This document shows, one piece after another, positions 1 to 10,782 of a DNA stretch of 64,000 bases (the first letter of the stretch is position 1; every line of letters starts with the position of its first letter). The stretch is from positions 20,292,589-20,356,588 of the forward strand of contig OZ038320.1 in the NCBI GenBank assembly GCA_964035795.1. Direction: 5' to 3'. The translations under genes and the position numbers were made by a program. This DNA is from Pterobdella sp. o SKG-2022 (taxonomy: Eukaryota; Annelida; Clitellata; Hirudinida; Piscicolidae). A model generated the notes under the pieces. That model saw only the letters and a list, made by a program, of their open reading frames with translations. It was not told the DNA's origin and did no database searches.

Positions 1-651
1 TAAATTTTATATTTAAATTAAGTTTTGCTATGAATAATATTTCATAAAATAAAAATCAAAATTCTTCCATAACTATTCTTAATTACTTGCCCGTTCAATT
101 CTGAAACAGTAGATCTTTGTTTAAATAATTTTTCTTAACACCACGCTTCAGTCACGAATGATACTGTAAGTTTTTTAGTGTGAAAAGTTTTTTAGCAATT
201 TATTTACAAATTTTCATCTATTTAAAATAATGATTCTATCAAGTTTGGTGATTAAACCTTTTAAATTAACTATAAGTTTACTTATATGTCATTTTTATTC
301 AAGATTTTTATGGAGTTTAAAAATTTTTAATCTTAAAAATATTAAATAATCAAATCCTAGCTAGTCGACTTACTAGAACTATCTAATAAATTCGTAAGAA
401 TGGAAATAACACGATTAGAATTTTATAAAGCTTTAAACATGTATTAAGACACACTAAAGTCAAATTACCTTAAAATTTATATCCGGCTTCATTTACACTG
501 TTTCACCTCCATTTTTTCTTTTTTACATTTAAATGTTTCTCCATGCTTTCATCACTAATGTGTCAAGATTTTTTTTACCAATTTTAATGGAACTATTTGT
601 GAGAACAATTTTTTTTTTGAAAAAATAAAAACGTTTGAATGATCATTGCAG
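1..651. other. A+T-rich non-coding sequence before the CARD exon
   Basis: No open reading frame or RNA gene is supported here. The right edge is a splice acceptor (TTGCAG at 646-651) leading into the CARD exon, so at least the last part should be intron. The earlier exons of that gene are either outside the window or too short to recognise. Confidence 0.4.
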
Positions 652-953
652 GGATAAGCGATCACGAAAGGAGTTGTTTGGATGCGATGGAAGCAGAGAT
701 GAGGGAGCATTTGAATCTCAACAGTGTTCTACGTGGCTTGACTAAGCATCGAATAACCACTAAAACGCTCAACTTTGAAGTCATGAAACAACCGGTTCCT
801 TTGAGAATTTCAAAACTTATCGAAGTTCTATCTCATAGAGGGAAAAGTTCCTACAGAACTTTTTGTGAGGTTTTGAAAGAACAAAGGCACCATTTTATTG
901 CCTACCAACTCCTCAGAGCTGCCTACATCACTCAAAAAGAATATTACTTCTGA
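652..953 (+). CDS. Terminal exon encoding a CARD (death-fold) domain, partial gene
   Basis: The 3' coding exon runs from an acceptor after TTGCAG to a TGA stop. Read in the open frame it gives about 100 residues with the six-helix pattern of a caspase recruitment domain: an N-terminal LDAMEAEMREHL helix, a central LLRGLTKHRITTKTL-like stretch, PLRISKLIEVLSHRGKSSY (the 'L..L..RG..ay..F' CARD signature), then FCEVLKEQRHHFIAYQLL. CARDs bind other CARDs to assemble caspase-activating or innate immune complexes in the cytosol. The same frame is open back to an ATG at 639, so a single-exon reading is possible, but the good acceptor argues for an exon joined to upstream sequence. No caspase, kinase or ANK domain is visible, so the parent gene (caspase, Apaf-1-like or adaptor) cannot be named. 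Confidence 0.6.
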
Positions 954-2493
954 AGGATGATGTATATAACTCATTGCAAAATAATATTAAATTATTTAGT
1001 ATTTTTTTGAATTTTTTTTTAATTTGACTTATTTTTTATCTTTTTAGATTCAGTCATGGGTTAAGTCTGATCGAGGTTTTTCCATTTTATTTTCCTTTTG
1101 CTTGAGGATATAGGTTCGAAATCTCGATTTATTTTTAATTACATTTATTTAAACAAAAGCTTTAAGAAACACTATTTTTTTGACTTATTTTGTATGCAAT
1201 AAGTATTTTAATGGTGTTTAAAGCTTTTTCCTCAATTATTTTGAGGCTTTTAGAAACATGTTCAAAAGTTTTTTAAGCCTTCATGTGTGCGTCAAATTAG
1301 TCTTGTTTAAGAAATTATCTTTCAAGCTTTCAGCAAATTTAACTTTAAATCTCAAAAATAATAAGTTATTTTCTTATGGGAGATCTCTTTCATTGATAAT
1401 GATTATACTTTAGTGTAGTTTATTGTGAAAATTGTAGAGCTTGTTGATTTTGAATTTCATTTATCTTGCACCATTTATTGAATGTTCAATTTAAACTTGT
1501 TTATGTATTATACATATCGTATTTCTTCAAAACCTTGTTGTATATAAATCCCTAAATTCTTTGGAAGGTTTCGATAATTAGCAATATCAATTAGTATTAC
1601 TTTCTTCACATAATATTTTGTTTGAAACATCAGTATTCCATTGTTACCGAGTTCATTCACTAGTTTTCTTTTCGTTACGAAATCATAAAATATAGAAAAA
1701 TTGACAGATTCATAAATATATCCAACATACAAATAGATTTTTATTCTTTTTATGTAGCCTTTTCTACTTATATCCAAACACAGGCAGTATTTACTGCTAA
1801 GATACAATCAGTATAAATCGTAAGTGGAGTGTGATGGTCACAGTAACGTAAATATTCATTACATATTTAGCATATGCTTTTTTATATAAGAGAATTTTTG
1901 CAAAAATACTTATTTTTAACAAAATTGTATGACTGGCTTTTAATTTTTTCAACATCATAAATAGAATAACTTTAATGATACAATATATTTGAACTATTCT
2001 CTAAAACACACCTACAAATCAAGTCGTAACTTAATTAAATGCAACTTTTGTTTGTACAATTTCTTTTTACTTTTATTAAAAACAAAATTGCCAAAAAATT
2101 AGTTTATAATTTCTACTTTTGAACCTTGAAATACAGAGAAAATACTAATACGTGCCTGTAATTTTAAAAAAATGAAAAATTATTTTGTGACAGTTTTAAC
2201 ACTCGCCATCTCGACGCTGATCGCATGAATTTTGAATGATCAAAAATTTTTGCGATAAAATTGAGCTTGGATTAATATTTATTATTTTATCAAACAAATT
2301 ATTTATCCTTCTATTCATTATTATATCTTTCTATATATCACATCTAAATTTTTCTCTTCAAAAATGTAAAATTTAGTGAAATAAAACATGAAAAACTTTT
2401 AAGCTTCACAAAATTATTAAAAATTCAAAACATATTGAAAGAAGAATGAAGGAAACCCCATAAAAACTGCTTTATGCATAAAAGGAAAATGTA
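954..2493. other. Intergenic A+T-rich sequence, one weak open frame
   Basis: No recognisable gene is seen. A 99-codon open frame at 1508-1807 (-), rich in Tyr and Ile, begins MYLSSKYCLCLDISRKGYI. A potential acceptor lies just upstream (CTTAGCAG, about 1803), so it could be an exon. I recognise no family and base composition alone could produce it. The dispersed repeat described under Findings first appears just downstream, at 2679-2725, inside an INO80B intron. Confidence 0.3.
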
Positions 2494-4957
2494 TTAAGAT
2501 GGACACGAAGTAAGATTTTTTTTATAGCACTGCAAGCTACATAGAGGTACATTAGTTTTGGAACAGTTATATATTTTGTCTCTTTCACAACCAGCTACAC
2601 CACATTTCACGCGTGGTTTGATCCTGAAAAAACATTAAAATTGTATGCTGAAAAAGCTGAGTTAAAACGAATCCATGGTTAACGTTTTATGATAAGGCTA
2701 AACTTATTGAAAATTATAGCTTTCGATTTTCGATAAATTTAGTTAAGAAAATCTTTTTATTTGATGTCTTTTGTTGTTAAACCTAAAATGAAATTTTTGT
2801 TTCCAAACAAATAAAACATAAATTATATTAAACTTCTTACTCAGGAGTAGTCGTTTTTTGCAGTGGAAAATCCCAGTCCTTAGGAAGAGAAATCGAAGTG
2901 CCATTTTGGTTTATGGTAATTCTTACTTTATGAGGTACTTTTTTTTGAAGATTTGTTGAAGATGATGATGCGCTTGATGATTTCCCTGTGGGATCAGTCT
3001 GTAAAGAATACAAAATTACTTATGTAAGTTGTTTTGATTCATAAGGCTTCAAAACCACTTGCTTATTATTTATAGAACTGACTAACGCGAAAAAATAGGA
3101 CTTTTGAAATAAGATAAATTATAAAGTTTTGTGAATTGTTGTCTTCATGTATATAACCTTGAGATACTTCAGCTTGTTGTCCTGTTTCTTGAGCAGCTTG
3201 TCCAGAGTGGACCTCTTGTAATTGAAAAGTTTCATTGAATTTTGCATTTATCAGAGTAATTGAAACATTTAAATTGTGTAAACTCTAACTTTAAGTTATT
3301 TCATTTTAATAAAATATGGAAACTGCCTTAGTTGGCATCAGTTATTATACTCATTTTCTAGTATAGTAACTTTTAATACTTAAAAATTATAAAACATAGT
3401 ATGAAATAAATTTCTTCATATTGAAAAAAATATATTCAATACGCTGTTATCTCTATAAAATTTCTATTAAACTAATAAAAACCAATTGAATAGCAACCTT
3501 GTCTTTTTCATCTTTTTCATGGGCCAGTTGTCTTCGTCTCAAGGCCTTTCTTTTCCTCTTTATCATTTGTTCTTCTGATAACTCTACAACCCTTTGTGCT
3601 GTTTAATAATGTTGAAATTTATAATCTTTTGATGTAGATTAAAATAAAGCAGAAAACAAAGTACTTTGTTGTCCTTACTTTTAGATTCAGGCTATTGTAC
3701 TTCAGTACGAAATTAGTTTCAACAATATTTTTTTTTATATAAATTTGCTTAAAAGTATTTAAAACACATAAAATAATTTTAAATGGTAGTTAAAAGCTCA
3801 CATGTAGATAATTCTAAAAGATCTTCAACCTTTTCTCCATGAAAAAGGGCTCTCTGCAATGATTGGTTCAGTAAATCAAGGTGTAACACTTATTGAATAT
3901 TTACTTCTGAAATTGTTAAAAATAGAAATTTTTCACTTATAAAAACTATATATATATTTTTTTTTTCAAGAATAACTGCAAATTACTTGTCTGACAGTAA
4001 GTCCACAAGAAGATTTGTATTTTTTGTAATCAACATCCTCATCATCATTGAGCCACTCTTTAGCTTCATAATCATCTTCAAATGCATTGGTGTTTTTGTT
4101 GTAAGTAGACTTGAGATGATTTGAATTAGTTTTAGATTTTGACTGGTAAAGATTTTCTTTAGATGGCTTGGATTTTCGGTTTTTTCTATAATATTGTGAA
4201 TTTTTGTTTAAATTTTTTTGTTTTTCATTTTCTTCATCATCATCATCTTCTCCATTTGGGCATTCATTGTCATCATCATCTTCTTCCTCATCTTCTTCAT
4301 CTTCATACTCATCTTCTTCTATGCATTCACTATTGGCTTGACTAGTTTCAATTTCATATTCACTTTCATTATCTGAAGCAGCATTTGTTTTATAAAGCTC
4401 TTCATAATTGTTTTCAAAGACAATATTCATATCAGTATCTATTACATTTTCTTCATGTTCAACTACCTCTGAAATATTATCAAACAAAACATCAGTTATA
4501 ACTAATGAAAAACTAAACAATTTTTCAAATAAGTGAATAAACATAATACTAATTTTAAAAAAAACTCAAAGCATACATTGAAAGTTTAATTATGATCAAA
4601 TTAACATGAAACTCAAAATTTATGTGAATTATCATATATTTATTGGTATATTTGAAGTATCTATAGTTCTAATTAATGAAATTATCTTGATTTAAGTTAC
4701 CTTCTTCAAGATTAACTACTAAATCACCATTTTCTTCAACTTCCAATTCATCACTATGAAAACTGCTAAACAATATATTTTTAAAGTCAGCTATTTTTCT
4801 GAAAAGTAGCATTTAATTTCTCTACAGACCTGAGCAAATTAAATATTTTAACATAAGAAAAATCAAACTTTTTTGTGGTTGAAAACTTGTTTCCGATACG
4901 GATTTTAAGTTTTCCCGAAACATTTTGTGACTGGTTTTTGTTTTTTTGCTTCCCCAT
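2494..4957 (-). CDS. INO80B: INO80 chromatin-remodelling complex subunit B (PAPA-1/HIT zinc finger protein)
   Basis: This is a nuclear subunit of the INO80 nucleosome-remodelling complex. Eight exons on the minus strand close in frame: about 4869-4957, 4701-4753, 3987-4468, 3802-3853, 3498-3598, 3158-3214, 2841-2998, 2494-2623. The product is about 373 residues, like the human protein. Landmarks in order match human INO80B: a basic start with KLKIRIG (human KLKIKLG); an acidic Glu/Asp tract around 4210-4330; EWLNDDED then TVRQRALFHGE across the exon 3/4 junction (human TARQRALL); the PAPA-1 motif LSEEQMIKRKRKALRRRQ followed by RSTLDKLLKKQ; and a C-terminal HIT-type zinc finger CGVAGC...YNC...PLCSLQCYKKNL. 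The first donor could be at 4887 instead of 4869, since both keep phase. The acidic tract is encoded by GAT/GAA-rich simple sequence. Confidence 0.9.
2679..2725 (+). repeat. Dispersed short repeat, copy in an INO80B intron
   Basis: TTAACGTTTTATGATAAGGC, followed by TAAACTTATTGAAAATTATAG, matches copies at 44571-44617 (+), 45286-45325 (+, diverged) and 25704-25753 (-). The shared core is about 45 nt. It is probably part of a small non-autonomous mobile element. Confidence 0.6.
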
Positions 4958-5439
4958 TAAAACGATCAAGGCAAATTATAAAAACAATTGTGTAAAACTG
5001 AATAGATGAATTTTTAAAATAATAACTGATACAACAAAAAATTTCATCATTTCAAATATCTTTTTATAAAAATTTTATTAAATATTAACAAATTATTTCG
5101 ATAGTTTAAAAGTAAACAAGCGCTTAAATCTTGGCGAGCGTATAGTGAGGAGCTAAGCACAAGCACTTAAGATTATTAAAGAAAGCATAATGTTTTTTTC
5201 ACTGACTAATGGCAATGAAGCAAAAAAGACCAATCATAGAATTATTAGAAGAAACTCCAATGAAATTTATTAAATACCATAACACATAACAACATTTCCA
5301 CACATGATAAACATATAACACTGCAAATTATTTGAACACAAATGGTAATTTTATTAATATCAACGTGCTTTGTAATGTTACTTTGCTGAAGAAAATCTTT
5401 GTGTTTAGTAAAATTACCTTTTTGTCTCCCAAAAAGTCC
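4958..5439. other. Upstream region of INO80B, no gene seen
   Basis: This holds the divergent flank of INO80B and then A+T-rich sequence up to the decayed retrotransposon. No promoter element can be assigned with confidence. Confidence 0.3.
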
Positions 5440-7440
5440 AATCCGAACCTTCGTGGAGTGGGAGATATCAACGAGTTAGTGTCAAAGCTATACCGTCGAA
5501 AACTTTTTTTTTGGTAGGGCCTCTTAAGGCGGACAGGTCTGACACCAGTGGTGAGAGTCTGTGACTTGGCTAACATAGAGAAATGGTGAAGACAGATCCA
5601 TTCGAAAATCATGAATTTTTCTGTTTCAAGTGGTGGTCATCAACACACCGATTTTCCAGCTTTTGTCGCTCGTTTGCCTAGCAGATGAATCAACTCATGG
5701 TCAACGGTAGAGAAACAACAGTCATCTCAAGCATGACACTGCGCTTGTGAGAGCTATAGCAAAGCATCACAGTAATACAAGCTACTAGAAAACATGGATA
5801 GTTTTTCAAACAGCACCACGTTGAAGCCGGTGACTATCGACTCTTACATAGGACGAGTGTTGACCCAAAAACTAACGATGACGAGTCTGGTTAAAATCCA
5901 AATGGAAGACCAAACTCTGATCTTTAACCCACCAAAAAGATTTTCCGTCTCAAACAAAGCTTCAGCATTGGAACCTTAAACTGTCGCTTTCTCAACTCAG
6001 AGCTTGCCCAAAGTGAACTCAACCTCCACATCGACCAGCACAACCTTCAAGAAGTCTGCATCAAAAACATCGCTTTCTTTAAAGGGACAGTGAACCGGAT
6101 ATCATAAGCCATGATATTGGCCACAGTGTCTTGTTAACGGCATTGGCATACAAGGTCACCAACAATGCCGCAGTGGGAGGTGTTAGAATTACGTTGCGAA
6201 AAAGGATATTGCTATTGTTAACTTTCATCAAAAGCCCATACTTTTTCTGCTACTATTGGAAATGATCACAACATAGTAACAGCAAAGGTCAAACTGAGTC
6301 TTTGAGCTCCAAAAACTTCAACAAGGAAATTTCTCTACCGACATGCGCTGTGCCATGACAATGACCTGGCTACTAACATAGACGGTTTAATCTCTACAAA
6401 ATTCGACGCATTACAAATAGATCAATAAACTACTTACCCATCCTTTGTATTCATATGAAGCGAAGTCGAAAAAAGAATCTACCGGATCATCCAAAATGAA
6501 CTTCCCCTAACATTGAGCACCATGATATGGTTCTAACCCGATCAAACACCAGAAAAGCTCCAATTTAAAAGGTGCAACTTCATCTAAATACCCAACGCCA
6601 GACATATGACCGTCTTAAGACTTTAGACTCAAAAAACCCTCTCAGAAACCGAAAAGAGATCACGGGGAAATTCGAAGAACGCCTGGAATCTGGTAAAAGA
6701 ATTGTCAAGAAAGAAAAAATCTGTCATCTTCATCCAAGGATAAAATCATTTCAAAATCTGAAAAAAACACTTCCAAAATCTACTTTCTGTTAACAAAAAG
6801 CATGACCAATATCAGTTTGACCGCGTCAAATTGTTTGACATCAGCCCAGAAGTTAGTACTGACGAGTTTAGTGAGAAGGGATCACAGATTAACTCAAGGC
6901 AATGAAATTTAATAAAACCCATGACCTTGATGGTCTTACACTAGAAACCTGAAAGCTCGAAAAAATCTGAAAATATCTAAAAGGGTTTTGCATCAAAACC
7001 TTCGACGCTGTGCGTCCCAATGAATGGGGCATATCTGGTATCGTTCATGTTCCTAAAAAAGGAAACTTAACTCATTGTACCAACTTCTGAGATATAAGTT
7101 TCAGCCAAATATCCTTTAAAATCTACAACCGGCTTATTCTAAGCAGAATCCGCTCTGTCATCGACAATCTGCTTCACCCCAACCAAAATGATTTCCACCT
7201 GGAAGATCCACCTCGTATCATCTACTCGCACTTGAAATAATGATAGAAGAATTGCGTAATCACAAGAATAAATCTGTGATAACTTTCATTGATTTGAAAA
7301 AAACATTTGCCTGGATAGCTCGGTCTAAAATACTCAAAAGCTTTGCTGCATATGGAGTCCCGTCTGAAATCGTTAAATCAATACGTAGTTCTGAGCGTTT
7401 AATATTAACTCATTTTTTTTATAAAACAAAATTTTTTATA
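5440..7440 (+). mobile_element. Degenerate non-LTR (LINE-type) retrotransposon
   Basis: A block less A+T-rich than its surroundings carries broken pieces of a LINE polyprotein on the plus strand. The end of an endonuclease-like region is seen near 6258-6300 (N-DHNIVTAKVKLSL, compare the usual 'SDH.LV..K.KL'). Reverse-transcriptase blocks follow in order: NEWGISGIVHVPKKGN (7020-7067), FKIYNRLILSRIRSVID (7115-7165) and VITFIDLKKTFAWIARSKIL then YGVPSEIVKSI (7276-7383). These lie in three different frames with many stops and frameshifts, and the copy ends before the FADD catalytic block, so it is 3'-truncated and dead. Both termini are estimates; no target-site duplication or tail was identified. 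The clade (CR1/Jockey/RTE-like) cannot be settled by eye. Confidence 0.8.
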
Positions 7441-7633
7441 TAACTATTGTTTAATAAATAATATTACTCGAATAAATTAGTTTTACTATTTATTTTGTGA
7501 CTTTTTGTCAACCAATCAGATATGTTCTTGTGAAGATGTCGCTTGTGTACTTCGATTCAACTGCGCCATACGAAACACGGGATAATACACACCAGTTGCG
7601 ATGAATGATTAACTTAAATCTTTATCTTTAACT

Positions 7634-9772
7634 ATGATGTTTAAGTTACCAGAATGGGATGTGGCAAAAAATGTTAAGGTTGCGACAGAGGAATCAATTT
7701 TTCCTTCAGAACCAAGAGCTGTAGGTTTTTGTGTTTATCTATTTTCTTAGTAATTGTCAAATAAATGAAATTTCAGAAAATTTCAAAGTTGAAAAAAAAG
7801 GACATTAAAAAAAAAAATGAAAAAATTTCTGTTTCAGGGAAAAAACGAAAAAACAAAAAATGCAAAAATAAGTATAAATCTCTCAATGAAGAACAAAAAA
7901 ACCAAAAAAAAAGTGAAATTTCAATAAATGACACAAATGAAGTTTCTCTAGGGAAAGGAAAAATTATTAACTCATCAAAAAGACAATCTGTTCAAAATAT
8001 CCAATCAGGCATATGTAAAAAACCCAAGTTAGACAATCAAGTTTCAACTTTTGAAAAAACAAGCTCAAAAAATAAAAAAACTAATACACTTAAACCAAAA
8101 AAACTATCTTCAGATAAAAATTATGTTATTCAAAAATTAGAAATAACTTGTTTAAATAAAAACTCTCTTGAAAATAATGAGCCCAAAAAAACCCTTAAAG
8201 GTAAAATAATAAATGAAAGGTTGACTAAAGAAGTAGTAGAATCTTCAAAAAAATCTTATAAAATAAATAATTCACATGAAAATAAAGCTTTCAAATCAAA
8301 TAGATTAGATAAAGATAAACTTAAACAAATTTTAAATGAAGATCATGTGAAAAAAAAAGAAAAAACTCAAAAGTCTGCCACTAATGATGTTACAAATAAT
8401 TTTGATGAAAGTAAGAAAAAAAATCATAATCTCAAAATGAAAGATGACAATTTGAAAAAGCGAATGATGGAAAAACTAGAATCTGCAAGGTAATCAATTT
8501 CAAATAGAAGTTTAATTTATTCCACTTTATTATAATACAGCAATATTAAATAATTCAACATTATATTTTGTTAGATTCCGCTATCTTAATGAGCAGTTGT
8601 ACAGTTCATCATCTCAGGATGCAGTCCATCTATTCAGGTCAGACCCTGATGCCTTCCATGTTTACCATAATGGGTTCACCAACCAAGTATGCATTTTAGT
8701 ATCTTAATACTCTCTTCTGAAATTTCGTTATAGTTTTTCTTTGTTTATCGAATATGAAAGGATCAAATATTATTGTGTTTTTTGAAAATTGTATCAAATA
8801 TTTGTAGTAGTAAACTTTTATTGTCAGTTAAAATACTTGTTGCTTTCTGCCTCTACAGGTAGAAAAGTGGAGTGTTAATCCTGTTGATATGATGATCAAG
8901 TATATTTCATCAAGGTTGTTTTCAAATAAGTTTCATTATAAGAGATTAAATATTGATATATTATTTTTTTTCTCATTCTCATTTTTAAGACCCAAATCAC
9001 TGAAAGTAGCTGATTTTGGATGTGGTGATGCTAAGTTAGCAGCTAGCATTCAAAACAAGGAAATGCATTCATTTGATTTAGTGGCTCTCAACAATAAAGT
9101 AACTGTTGCTGACATTGCTAATGTGAGCTTTGTTACACTTGTGGTTATGTCTTCCAGTATAATATTACCATTGAGTTAATATTTTAAACATGCTTATGAT
9201 CTTATACCTTTTTACAGGTTCCATTGTCATCAGGCTCAATGGATATAGTTGTCTTTTGTCTGTCACTTATGGGCACCAATTTCAATGAATATCTCGCTGA
9301 AGCGAACAGAGTTCTCAAAAAACAGTAATTTTCATTATTCTATTCCATTTCAATAGTTATTTTATTTTATCATATAAAAAATACTTCTAGTTAATTACTC
9401 TTATTTTTGTTATTAAAATCAAATTTAGATTCTTTTGCCCGAAAGTATGATATTTATCATTTTTATATGATTTGTTGTAAATTTTTTCAGAGGCATTCTT
9501 CTTATAGCTGAAGTAATGAGTAGATTTGATAAGATTGGAGTTTTTATCAAAAAGCTCAACAAGCTAGGATTTTATCTTCTTTCAAAGGTTTTAATGTATA
9601 TTATTGTTTCTGAATTGATTTTATAGGTAATATAATTCCTAATATTAAAATTCAACAGAATGACAGCAATAAATATTTTGTTTGGTTTGAATTCAAAAAG
9701 CTAGAAAATATTTCTGAAAAAGAAAAACTTGTCAATATCCAACTAGCTCCATGCATATATAAAAAAAGATAA
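7634..9772 (+). CDS. RRP8: Ribosomal RNA-processing protein 8 (25S/28S rRNA m1A methyltransferase)
   Basis: This nucleolar S-adenosylmethionine-dependent enzyme methylates N1 of an adenine in large-subunit rRNA; in vertebrates it also acts as nucleomethylin. Eight exons close in frame to 472 residues: 7634-7720, 7777-8489, 8575-8686, 8859-8914, 8990-9122, 9218-9324, 9491-9587, 9659-9772. Exon 2 encodes a long Lys-rich disordered N-terminal part, as in the human protein. The catalytic half begins [20 protein letters not shown], followed by [12 protein letters not shown], the SAM motif [21 protein letters not shown], the motif [20 protein letters not shown], and [10 protein letters not shown]; it ends with the family signature LAPCIYKKR. 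Two in-frame ATG codons open the protein (7634 and 7637) and cannot be distinguished. NDUFB2 starts about 160 bp downstream on the same strand. Confidence 0.95.
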
Positions 9773-9935
9773 AATGATATCGTTGAAAATAAAACATATT
9801 TTCTGTTAAAGTGCTGAAATCAAAAATTTTTTAAATAAACCAACATTTAATACTAAGTAGAATTAAACTTCTCGAGCCTTATAGTTTAGACAAACCTTCA
9901 GAAAAACAACATTTGACCGCTACGGTGTTGCGAAA

Positions 9936-10567
9936 ATGTTTCGTTCAGTTTCGAAACTCATGAAAAATGGCGTTTTTTTTGTTCAAAAAAGGAATATGGC
10001 TTGGATAAATCAACCACACGTGTTAGAAGATTACACTATGTATTTCATTAAAGGGATTTGATATTTGAACTTTTTGTAGGAATACTAAAATTATTTATTG
10101 TTTTTAAAATTGTTTATAAATGAAAAATATTCTTAAATTATTTTTTTTGAGTTATAAGTTTGGCATGGGAAGATCTTTGGTCATAAATTTACTCATTTGA
10201 AGAATGAAGTTTCGACTAAATTTTGATTAAATCTGTTAAAGGTGGAATTATCGTAAACTTCCTGCAAATACAAGAAAAGATGTAAAATTTTGGTCAGAAT
10301 TACATATGGCTATTATGTGGTATTGGGTGTTATGGCATGTTTATTATGAAACTGGACATTTTACTGTGAGTCTGAATTAGCATTAATATAATTATTTTTT
10401 CAAATAATGTGATTTTATAATTTATCAATGTAATTTTTGTTAAAGTACATCATTATTATATTAGTTCAATAGTATGTATTCATTTTTTACAGCACCATCA
10501 CCCATTTCCTAACCCAAAAGACTTCACTGATGAAGAGTTGGGAATTCCCACTGAAGATGCTTTTTAA
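9936..10567 (+). CDS. NDUFB2: NADH dehydrogenase 1 beta subcomplex subunit 2 (complex I, AGGG subunit)
   Basis: This is a small accessory subunit of mitochondrial complex I in the inner membrane. Three exons close in frame to 94 residues: 9936-10021, 10242-10365, 10493-10567. The basic N-terminus (FRSVSKLMKNGVFFVQKRN) fits a mitochondrial targeting sequence. Exon 2 holds the single membrane segment MAIMWYWVLWHVYYETGHF (human LMWFWILWRFW..SEEVLGHF). Exon 3 gives HHHPFPNPKDFTDEELGIP, close to the human FPYPDPSQWTDEELGIP. The exon 1 donor (GT at 10022) was chosen because it is the one that keeps the frame. The gene starts 163 bp after the RRP8 stop and converges on the unrecognised minus-strand gene that ends at 10783. 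Confidence 0.9.
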
Positions 10568-10782
10568 TTGTTTAAGGACTTTCATTAAACTTTGAATCTG
10601 GTTTTAAATTTTAAATCTAAATTTCACTATAATGATTTAGTTTCAATTAAGTGATTTTGTAGGTTTTGATTGGTTTATTAACAGAAACTTCTCGTATCAT
10701 TCTAAAAGAAAATGGTGTAAAATTTAGAATGAAAGAATAACTAAACCACCAATAGTTATCTTCAAGTGTTTAATTCCAAAAG

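Noticed and set aside
1108..1125. GGTTCGAAATC, a box-B-like string
   Set aside because: No box A, anticodon stem or acceptor stem at proper spacing, so not a tRNA.
1508..1807. 99-codon minus-strand frame with a faint growth-factor-like 'YCLCLDISRKG' string
   Set aside because: The resemblance is limited to one short strand, the rest does not align by eye, and Tyr/Ile/Lys-rich frames of this size arise often in this base composition.
4163..4345. Plus-strand His-rich frame opposite INO80B
   Set aside because: It is the antisense of the GAT/GAA-rich acidic tract of INO80B, not a gene.
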